Assembly (NCBI RefSeq): GCF_000497045.1 | Contig: NW_015961955.1 | Location: 186,001-250,000, forward strand | From: Kalmanozyma brasiliensis GHG001 | Lineage: Eukaryota > Basidiomycota > Ustilaginomycetes > Ustilaginales | DNA length: 64,000 nucleotides | Reading direction: 5' to 3' | In this document: one piece after another, positions 32,294 to 40,610 of the stretch | How positions within the stretch are numbered: the stretch's first letter is position 1 | Layout of the letters: each line of letters starts with the position of its first letter | Notes under the pieces: generated by a model | Told to the model about the DNA's origin: nothing | The model's input: only the letters and a program-made list of their open reading frames with translations | The model's database searches: none | Program-made: the position numbers and the translations under genes

Positions 32294-34801
32294 ATGACTT
32301 CATCCGCAGCGACGCTGCACCTGCCCGATATCATCGTGGTCAAGAGGCTCGAAGTGCGTATGATCGTCGGCGTTGACAACTGGGAACGTGTCCAAGCTCA
32401 GCCCGTCACCATCGATGCCAGAGTCCACACCGACGTCTCCCAAGCTGGCAAGTCGGACCACCTTCCCCACAGCATTCACTACGGCATTCTCGTCAAGCAG
32501 CTGGAAGCTCACTGTGCGGACCACCGCTATCGCAGCCTCGAGGCGCTGGCCGAAGGTCTCGCCAAAGTCTGCATCTTCGTTCTCCACGCTCCTAAGGTCA
32601 CTCTCAACGTAGAAAAGCCTCGCTCTCTCCTCCATGCTGCGTCTGCTGGCGTACAGATCGCGAGAACCTCTGCCGATTACATGCTTGGCGAGACCCATCC
32701 TATTCCAGCCAACATCGATCCTACGCAGCATCTGGACGAGCTGAGACTCTTGCCTTCCTCCACACTAGCTCTAGACGACAAGGTCATCGTCCGCGACCTT
32801 ATCATCAACACCATCGTCGGCGTCAACCCATGGGAGCGGGAAGACAAGCAGGATGTCAAACTGAACCTCGTCGTCTACTCCGGCCTCTCTCGTGCCCGCA
32901 ACTCCACCGCGGGTCTCGTCGATGTCGTCAACAAGCCACACAACTACCGCACCATCACCCGGAGCATTTCCGAGTATGTCGCCGCAAGCTCGTACAAGAC
33001 GGTCGAAAGCCTTGCCACGTCAATAGCAAGGGTTGCCATTGTCCAGAACAAGGTCGAAAAGATTCGCGTCAGCGTCGACAAGCCGAGCGCCATTATGTTT
33101 GCCAGCAGCGCAGGTGTAGAGGTCGAGCGGACTCGCGAGTTCTTTGAGCAGGAAGCTTTGCAAGAGGAGCAGCAGCTCCGTGCTCAAACTGCCTCTTCGT
33201 CGAATGCAAATGCACTTATCAAGGCCAACGCCACAGCGACCTTCGAGCAAGGCTGGCACCTCGCCGCCATCGCTCTGGGCTCGAACGTCGGCGACCGAGC
33301 GGCCAACATCGAAGCGGCAGTCCAAGCCCTCAGCGAGGCCAAGGACTGCCTTCTCGTCGACACCAGCTTCCTCTACGAGACGGCTCCCATGTACGTCCTC
33401 GATCAGCCAAAGTTTCTCAACGCCGCCTGCCGTATCGCAACAAAGCTCAGCCCACACGACCTGCTCTCCCTCACGCAATCCATCGAGGTCAAGCTCGGTC
33501 GCGACAAGACTGGAGTGCCCGAAAAAGGACCACGATCCGTCGATCTCGACATCCTGCTCTACGACAATCTCGAGATCGACGATGCACCACGGCTGGTCGT
33601 CCCGCATCCGGGCATCAAGGAGCGCGAATTCGTGCTTGAGCCGCTCAAAGACATTCTGCCCGACTTTGAGCATCCGACGTACTCGCGTACTATGTCCCAG
33701 CTACTGGTCATGCTGCAAAAGTCGCCCGATTACGAGTCGAGCGGGATTCGAAAGGTGCTTCCCATCCCATCGCCTAGCACAAGATCGACGAGTCAATCGA
33801 CGGACACAAAGACGTGGACGTGGGGCTCCAAGACGTTCATCATGGGCATCATCAACGCGACCCCAGACTCCTTCTCGGATGGTGGCGACAACCTAGTCGC
33901 GGTCGACGCCGCAAGCTCAGCAAAAGCGATGGCCGAACAGGGCGCTGATATCATCGATGTTGGCGGCATGAGCACCGCTCCCAACGCGGTCGAAGTGGAT
34001 GCCGAAGAAGAGACGAGACGCGTCGTGTCCGTCATCAAGGCCATCCGCGATGCAAGCATCACCACACCCATCTCGGTCGACACTTTCCGCGCCTCTGTCG
34101 CAGAGGCAGCCCTCTCCGCTGGCGCAGACATAATCAACGACGTCTCTGGAGGTGAGCGCGAGCCCGCCATTCTCGAGGTTGCCCGCAAGTGGAAGTGCCC
34201 TTGCATCCTGATGCACATGCGCGGGGACAGCAAGACCATGAATGGGCTGGTCAAGTACGAGGGCGGAGACGTCGTGGCGGGTGTTCGTGCCGAGCTGGAG
34301 ATTCGACTTGACAGAGCGCTGCGGGCTGGTGTTAGGCGGTGGAACATCGTCCTCGACCCAGGCATCGGATTCGCCAAGGACAGCGCTGGCAACCTGTCGC
34401 TCCTTCGCGAGCTCTCACGCCTCACACTGCCAGAATCAGTCGCCAAGTCGACCAAGGGCAGAGGCGTGGCATTCTCCGGCACAGCAACGCCAGCTCTGGA
34501 CCGATCTACGGACGACTCGCTCTCGTCCGCATCACTGTCCGCCGCGACACAAGGCGATGCAATTCAGGACTCCATCACGCGACCATGCTGCTCGCTCGTC
34601 TCGTTCCCAACGCTGGTCGGCGTGTCAAGGAAGAAGTTCCTCGGCCACATCACGGGCAAGCAGGACCCCAAGGAGCGGGTCTACGCCACGGCGGCCGCGT
34701 GCACCGCCGCCATCGCTGCCGGCGCCGACATCCTCAGGGTGCATGATGTAGAGCAGATTCGAGATGTCGCCGTCACTTCGGATGCTATCTATCGTCAATG
34801 A
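32294..34801 (+). CDS. FOL1: Trifunctional folate synthesis enzyme (DHNA-HPPK-DHPS)
   Basis: 835 aa, single exon. Two tandem dihydroneopterin aldolase domains lie at about 10-115 (EVRMIVGVDNWERV) and 160-285 (LIINTIVGVNPWERED). The pyrophosphokinase domain, about 320-455, has ALGSNVGDRAANIEAA and the signature RSVDLDILLYDN. Dihydropteroate synthase fills about 512-835, with MGIINATPDSFSDGGDN, DIIDVGGMSTAP, DPGIGFAKDS and LVGVSRKKFLGHI. It converts dihydroneopterin to dihydropteroate; DHPS is the sulfonamide target. The domain order is the usual fungal one. A Ser/Thr-rich insert of about 45 residues lies within DHPS before the last motif. Met at 32294 is chosen because the first domain starts shortly after. 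Confidence 0.95.
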   Translation: MTSSAATLHLPDIIVVKRLEVRMIVGVDNWERVQAQPVTIDARVHTDVSQAGKSDHLPHSIHYGILVKQLEAHCADHRYRSLEALAEGLAKVCIFVLHAPKVTLNVEKPRSLLHAASAGVQIARTSADYMLGETHPIPANIDPTQHLDELRLLPSSTLALDDKVIVRDLIINTIVGVNPWEREDKQDVKLNLVVYSGLSRARNSTAGLVDVVNKPHNYRTITRSISEYVAASSYKTVESLATSIARVAIVQNKVEKIRVSVDKPSAIMFASSAGVEVERTREFFEQEALQEEQQLRAQTASSSNANALIKANATATFEQGWHLAAIALGSNVGDRAANIEAAVQALSEAKDCLLVDTSFLYETAPMYVLDQPKFLNAACRIATKLSPHDLLSLTQSIEVKLGRDKTGVPEKGPRSVDLDILLYDNLEIDDAPRLVVPHPGIKEREFVLEPLKDILPDFEHPTYSRTMSQLLVMLQKSPDYESSGIRKVLPIPSPSTRSTSQSTDTKTWTWGSKTFIMGIINATPDSFSDGGDNLVAVDAASSAKAMAEQGADIIDVGGMSTAPNAVEVDAEEETRRVVSVIKAIRDASITTPISVDTFRASVAEAALSAGADIINDVSGGEREPAILEVARKWKCPCILMHMRGDSKTMNGLVKYEGGDVVAGVRAELEIRLDRALRAGVRRWNIVLDPGIGFAKDSAGNLSLLRELSRLTLPESVAKSTKGRGVAFSGTATPALDRSTDDSLSSASLSAATQGDAIQDSITRPCCSLVSFPTLVGVSRKKFLGHITGKQDPKERVYATAAACTAAIAAGADILRVHDVEQIRDVAVTSDAIYRQ

Positions 34802-34958
34802 TTAGAAATCTTCACGCAACACTTGATTACGGTGAACGAATTGATCTGCGAATTGGTGAGGAATGAGCTACAGGAAGATTTTGAGTGCTTTGGAGAGACA
34901 TTGTTGAAGATTATTCTTTGACCTTTGACGTCGGTAGTCAGGAGATGAGAGCAGAGCT

Positions 34959-35716
34959 TCAGTCCTGCTCGTACTCCTCATACGGATCAGGTCCCTCGAT
35001 GACGTGAAGCTCGGAGAACTGAGGGGGTCTAACGTTAGTGAGGTGCTTGGTTTTTTAAAGACAGATACAATGCAACATACCTTTGCGCGTCGCTGCAGAA
35101 CGCTGCTGAGTCCGTCGAAGACCTCGTTGAAGTCCGAACGGATCTTGCACCAAGGATCTTTGTCGTTGGATTTGACGCAGAGCCAAGCGAGCCTGTCGAG
35201 GAGCGCCTCGTACCAAGCGTCGGCCTCGCGTTGGTGAGGGAGCTTGTCGCCGCGCGCGGGCATGCGGAGGATGAGGCCGTCTTCGAGGTCGATCGAGAAG
35301 AAACGCTGGAGGTACTGCTCGCGCGCCTTGGGATCGACTGGGGCGTGCTCGGAGTCGAGGATGCTTTCAAGGATCTTGCTCTGAGGGACGTCCTTGAGCA
35401 CCATGTCCGATCGATCGGGCGCGTGACGCTTCACCCACTCAAGTTCCGCGATCTTCTCTGCGTGGCGAACAAAGGAGATTATGTCGAGCTCGCAAGGGTC
35501 ACACCGGACGGTGAGAGTGTAGCGAAGCTCGCCCTGGGTCAGGGCGTCTTTGTCCAGACGAGGGATCACGTGCTGCAAGTCAGGCAGGTTGATGACCGCT
35601 TCCATCGCAGCTCCCAGCTCGGTAGCTTTGACCTTGTAGTAGGCCACGTACATGGTGCGGTAGGGGCCCCAGGAAAGGCCAGACCAAGGAGAGGCGTGAG
35701 CGTTTGGGTCGGACAT
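34959..35716 (-). CDS. Unassigned protein, two exons
   Basis: Exon 1 is 35716-35081, a phase-0 intron 35080-35019 (62 bp, GTATGT..CCTCAG), and exon 2 is 35018-34959. The product is 231 aa. Ignoring the intron gives a read-through tail to 34868; the spliced end KFSELHVIEGPDPYEEYEQD is acidic and better formed. The N-terminal part reads SWGPYRTMYVAYYKVKATEL. The protein is soluble, without signal or membrane segment, and mixed alpha/beta in character. I recognise no family. The start could also be the in-frame Met at 35731. It is convergent with FOL1, with 157 bp between stops. Confidence 0.7.
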
Positions 35717-36296
35717 GGTCGAAGAATCCAAATCGTCGCTACTGAGGGGGGACGATGGTAGGCCGCTGTGACTATGTGGCCACGACGGAGGATCTAGATG
35801 AGACTTGACGAGAGATCATGCTCCTTTTATGCTTTTGGAGTCCGTCCCCTCGCGTGCGAAAGACAACGGATTCTCCTTTCTGGGAACGCCGAACTCGAGA
35901 AGCTGTAGCGGACAACGCTTTGATGTCTTCCGCAAGCGCAGCAGGAAAGTCTGTGAGCTGCGTTTGAAGGTGAGTACGGTGATCAGATCTGTGATAGGTC
36001 GAGTGATGAGGTCCGTGATAGTTGGAAGAAATGAGTGCTCGGCGCCGTCTCGGAGCGGACGGTGGTGTTGACGTTGGAGATCTGACCTTCAATCTGTGCT
36101 GTCTGCACAGAAGTAAGATTAAGCTCTGCAATGAAGTCGCGATTGACGAGGGGTGTGATAGAAATACAGTGAGCGGCAGAGCGCTCGAAGACGAAGCTGA
36201 GGCGGGGAAGTGTCCATGGTTGTCTAATGCGGTGCTTGGGAAGGGCGTAGCTAAACCTTGTTCAGCCGAGTTGGGTTCTGCAGACAAGCATTGTGG
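35717..36296. other. Intergenic region between two minus-strand unassigned genes
   Basis: 580 bp. A minus-strand frame (35772-36287) is open but Ser/Arg-rich, without a domain, and lies where the leader of the 34959 gene should be. No gene is called. Confidence 0.45.
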
Positions 36297-36676
36297 CTAC
36301 TGCTGCATCGGGGCTTGTTCGGGCATAGTGGAAGCATCCTGATCAGGGTGTGACAGGTGATACAAAGTTGGGGCCAAAGCGTTGTCAGCGACGAGCTCTT
36401 CGCGTCGGGCAACAAAGTTAGACTTACCTGCAGCTGAGCAGCACTCCTCTGAGCAGGATCTTTTGGTTCGACGAGGTGCATCTTCTCTCCGATCTTGTGC
36501 ACCTTCTCCTTGATGCCGGCGATACCCGTCGAGTTCTCGCGTCGATGGTTGCGTCTCTCTTGGGCCTGTTCCGCTTGTATCTGCTTCTCGATTCTGCGCT
36601 CTTCCCATCCAGGCGGGCCTTCCGGCGCCTTGCCTGGTCGGATGATTGATGGTGCGGGCTTGGTGGTCGTGGCCAT
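36297..36676 (-). CDS. Small charged hypothetical protein, two exons
   Basis: Exon 1 is 36676-36428 (83 codons), a phase-0 intron 36427-36339 (89 bp, GTAAGT..GATCAG), and exon 2 is 36338-36297 (DASTMPEQAPMQQ, stop). The product is 96 aa. The N-terminus includes RPGKAPEGPPGWEERRIEKQ and then a highly charged helix-like stretch rich in Gln, Glu and Arg, followed by GIKEKVHKIGEKMHLVEP. No signal peptide, membrane segment or known domain. The consensus donor and acceptor and the clean stop support the two-exon model. Function unknown. Confidence 0.65.
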
Positions 36677-38861
36677 TGTGTCGGATGATGAAGTGCTCTA
36701 GGCTGAGGTGTGTAAGGTTTGTTCGGGAGCGCTCCGATGTGCAGCGAGCCTAGTTTGAGCTTGTGACTGATATGGAAATGCCGATGGTTGGCGGAAGGTA
36801 AGGCGGCAGGATCTTCAACGTCTGCACAAGCGTGGGAATGCTGTGTCGATAATTTGGACCCCGCATGGTGCGGACCCAGGGATTCACAGGGTTCCTGGAA
36901 ATGATTTTCCGGAAATCGAGAAGCCTGCACGATGAGGCAATCCCGCCTGCCGCCGGGCGAGATCACATCGCCGATCCGCGTTTCGCAGAGATCGCCGATT
37001 CAACTATGCAATCGCCTTCAAGCTTTTATCGCTTTGTCTTGGTACTGTCAGCACTACATCCTGGAGGGAACTGAAGAAGGTCACACGGCTGACGAGAGTC
37101 ACGAGCGTGGAATGTCTCGAGCCGCTCAAGACAACCTTCGCGACCTCGGTGATAAGCGGTGAGACGTGCGGTGGAAGCCTCGCTTGGAAGCATGCAGCTC
37201 GACCGATTCTTATTCCGTTGTACATCGCTGGTCGATTAGATGCATACGAGCAGCGACGGGTGCTGCTTATCAGCACGAAGAACGGGGAAGTCCCGAAAGA
37301 TTGCCAGTGTGAGTCATATGTGGGCCCTGCTTGTGGAAGTTCCAAGGCAAAGCCATCGGCGTAGTCATGGTTGCAGCGACACATGTGACCGTGCGTGCGC
37401 GTGCGGCCACGCCAAATTGGACTCAAGCCATTGACGACAGCAGATCGCGCTCGTCTACTCGCTTACACGCATGCGAATCCACCCGCGAAGAGCAACGGCG
37501 CGTAGCTACGCCCACTTCGTTGCAGCTAGGTATCATCGCTGATACTGGCTGCTCCAGTGACAATAGGCACGGCGGGCGCCCGTCACTTTTTCATAACGGA
37601 CTGCGCGAGAAGATATATGAAGACGAGCCTCGATAAGAAGGACCGGCCCAATCTCCAGCCCCATCCTTTCACTGCTGCCTTCTTCATCTTCCATTCTGCC
37701 ACGTCTCTGGTCCTCGACAGTCCAAACCAGCCCCAATCCAGTATCGTTCGCTTTCAAGGTGAGTCCGCGCGTTTAGATACCTATGCTACCGGATGTCTAG
37801 CTTGCAGAGAGGCGAGTGATGCTGTTTGTCCACATCGATACAGACGGGCATTCGTCCGAAGTGGACCGAAACAGTCATCGGTCAGAAGCAATCGGGAGCT
37901 GTCGAAAAAACGGCCTCCTTGCTGCCAATGGCAGTGCCCCAAAGCACGTCAACATCGTATCGCCTCTTCCGTCATGTTCCGCACCCTAGTTGTGCTTCCT
38001 GTCGGAGCCAAAGGCTCGTGACCGCAGAGGCGGCCAAGGCATGTTGATGGCGAACCAAGGTCGGGTTCGTGCTCGAGACCAAGTTCAAAGCAGCCGTAAA
38101 GTGACCGGCCGCGATTTCCCCGCTGGAGGCCAGCACAGCTGTCACTACCGTGCGCATTCGCGGGTGTGATCCGGTGATCCTTTCTTTGGACCACAGAATC
38201 TTGTTGTTCGGCGAACCCGACCTTGGCTTCTCAGCAGCTTCGAGAGCCAAACGGCTTCTCCGTTGCCTCAAGAAGAAAAGAGAGAGTCACGCTCGCAGTT
38301 TCGGGCATCGGCCGCACCGTCCGAAAATACGCTCCTTGACTGGAGATGTGCCTCGCATCTTGTCCGTGCACCGGGCAATTCTCCTTATTTTCCTCCACCT
38401 CGGCTGTCAAGCTGACTGGTGTGGATGGAACATCGTCTCCGCCTCGCGCCGCGATTTTTTCCTTGCAGCTGTCAGCCATTGCGTAGCTCAGAGAGTCTCT
38501 TCGCCTCGCTTCCCCGCACTTTGTGTTTGCTTGCGAGCAAGCGTGACTGGCGGCGCTTGATCCTGCCTTCTGGTGGCCGCGTTCCCACGCCGGCATCGCC
38601 GTCATTTGGGCTTGTCTCTCGGTCTCTCATCTTTGGCTCGCTTCCAGTGCACAGGCCATTGCTCTGGGCTCGATTCTTCTCACTGCGCTGAGCGAGCGTG
38701 GCAATGCCCCTCGGCCTTTGCCGTCCCTAGCCGCTGAGTTGACTCGCCCTGATGCCGTGCTAAAGTGAACAGGCTGATCTGACGCCATTGTTCTGCCAAT
38801 TCTATGGCCGCCGTCTTTGCCTCCGCAAACCCAGCCGCCGCTAACTTATAAGCAACGCATC
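36677..38861. other. About 2.2 kb gene-free region upstream of formate dehydrogenase
   Basis: Only short, overlapping frames without domains on either strand. The base composition is less GC-rich than the coding regions. It should contain the FDH promoter and that of the small gene at 36297. No tRNA or repeat recognised by eye. Confidence 0.5.
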
Positions 38862-40150
38862 ATGTTTGCCCGTGCCTCCCTTCTGCGCACCACCATCCCC
38901 CGTATCACTCCTTCAATTCGTTCCTTCCACACTACAAAGCCCAACATGGTTAAGGTACGTCTTGTCTCATCAGACATCGTAGCTGCTCATCGTCCGCTTC
39001 ACGTTCGCATACTGACCCTTGGTGAATGCGCTTACCCGTCTTTGGTCGACTGCAGATCGTCGCTGTCCTCTACACTGCCGGCAAGTACGGTGAAGCCCAG
39101 CCCCGTCTGCTCGGCACCGTCGAGAACAAGCTTGGCCTCGCCGACTGGGCCAAGCAGAACGGCCACGAGCTCATTGTCACCGCCGACAAGGACTCGCCGG
39201 ACTCCGAGTTCCGCCAGCACGTCAAGGATGCCGAGATCGTCATCACCACCCCCTTCCACCCCGCCTACCTCACCAAGGAGGTGCTCGAGTCGGCCAAGAA
39301 CCTCAAGTGCTGTATCACCGCCGGTGTCGGCTCCGATCACGTCGACCTTGATGTCGCCAACCAGAAGAAGATTGCCGTCTACGAGGTGACTGGCTCCAAC
39401 GTCGTTTCCGTCGCCGAGCACGTTGTGATGACCATCCTCGTCCTTGTCCGCAACTTCGTCCCTGCCAACCAACAGTACCTCGCGGGAGACTGGAACGTCG
39501 CCGAGGTCGCCCGTGAGTCGTACGATCTCGAGGGTAAGGTTGTAGGCACGCTTGGCTCTGGTCGTATCGGTTCCCGTGTTCTGCAGCGCTTGAAGCCCTT
39601 CGACTGCGCCAAGCTGACCTACTACGACTACCAGCGCAACGAGCAGCTCGAGAAGGACACGGGTGCTGTGCGAGTTGAGGACCTCAAGGAGTTCCTCTCG
39701 GAGCTCGACGTTCTCACCATCAACGCTCCCCTGTACGAGGGCACCAAGGGCTTGATCAACGCCGAGAAGATCGGCTGGATGAAGAAGGGCGCTTGGATCG
39801 TCAACACCGCCCGTGGCGCCATCGTCAACGCTAAGGACGTTAAGGAGGCTCTTGCCTCCGGCCACCTCCGCGGCTACGGTGGAGACGTCACCGACCAGCA
39901 GCCCCCTCCCAAAGACCACCCCTTCTACACCATGAAGGCCAACCACAACGGCATCGAGTACACCCATGGCTCTGGCGGAAACGCAATGACGCCGCACATC
40001 TCCGGTACCTCCATCGATGCCCAGGTGCGATATGCCAACGGTGTCAAGGAGATCCTCGAAAACTACTTCTCCGGCAAGGCCCAGACGCCTGCCAACATTA
40101 TTGTTGAGAACGGTGACTACGCCACCAAGGCCTATGGTCAGCGCAAGTAG
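38862..40150 (+). CDS. FDH1: NAD-dependent formate dehydrogenase
   Basis: Oxidises formate to CO2 with reduction of NAD+. Exon 1 is 38862-38954 (31 codons), a phase-0 intron 38955-39055 runs GTACGT..CTGCAG, and exon 2 is 39056-40150. The product is 395 aa. Residues 1-28 ([20 protein letters not shown]..) are basic and hydroxylated like a mitochondrial presequence. Met29 ([18 protein letters not shown]) begins the form seen in cytosolic FDHs. The Rossmann motif is [14 protein letters not shown], the catalytic Arg lies in NTARGAIV and the catalytic His in MTPHISGTS. All key residues are present. A 99-bp piece of exon 2 is repeated inverted downstream. Confidence 0.96.
39886..39984 (+). repeat. 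Source arm of a 99-bp inverted repeat, inside FDH exon 2
   Basis: The segment coding from [14 protein letters not shown] to GSGGNA, ending just before the catalytic MTPHISG. Its reverse complement recurs at 40292-40390 with five mismatches and no gap. Confidence 0.9.
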
Positions 40151-40610
40151 ACGCCTACACTATCCTCACATTAGTATCGCTATGACCTGAATCGAATCTG
40201 TTGAACCAAACAAGCTTATATGCTGTCGTATGAGAATCGTGAATGAGATGATGGCTAGGCGCGTTCGAGCGGTCCGGCAGTAAATTATGCCGCGTTTCCG
40301 CCAGAGCCGTGGGTGCACTCGATGCCGTTGTGGTTGGCCTTCATGGTGTAGAAGGGGTGGTCTTTGGGAGGGGGCTACCGGTCTGTGACGAGATGAAGCA
40401 TGACGGCGCCTCACGTCCATGTTTCTGACCGATTCTCGCTCTCAAAACAAGGTGCAGTGAAGGCTCGCTTTGACCTGCATCAGCCGAACGCTTCCTGTGC
40501 ACACTCGCTCACATCCATCCCCCTCAACTCACTCTTACACACTCGCACGCACCCTGAACCACAAAAGTTCATCTCCGGTCAACACATTTACCATTCGCAC
40601 AACGGCTACA
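40151..40610. other. Convergent 3' region between FDH1 and the AP180 gene
   Basis: 460 bp between two stop codons. It contains the inverted FDH fragment at 40292-40390. The rest shows no coding frame. Confidence 0.6.
40292..40390 (-). pseudogene. Inverted, broken copy of an FDH exon-2 fragment
   Basis: The minus strand matches 39886-39984 over 99 bases with five substitutions and no indels. Read in the FDH frame, it changes one Gln codon to Arg and the next to a stop, so it cannot code for the enzyme part. Flanking bases on both sides are unrelated to FDH, so both ends are sharp. It lies 141 bp past the FDH stop and 220 bp past the AP180 stop. Confidence 0.9.

Noticed and set aside
35772..36287. 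171-codon minus-strand frame between two small genes
   Set aside because: Ser/Arg/His-rich with no domain, and located where the leader of the downstream gene should be.
39032..39997. 321-codon open frame antisense to FDH
   Set aside because: A by-product of strong codon bias in the FDH gene; Val/Leu/Gly-rich with no domain.
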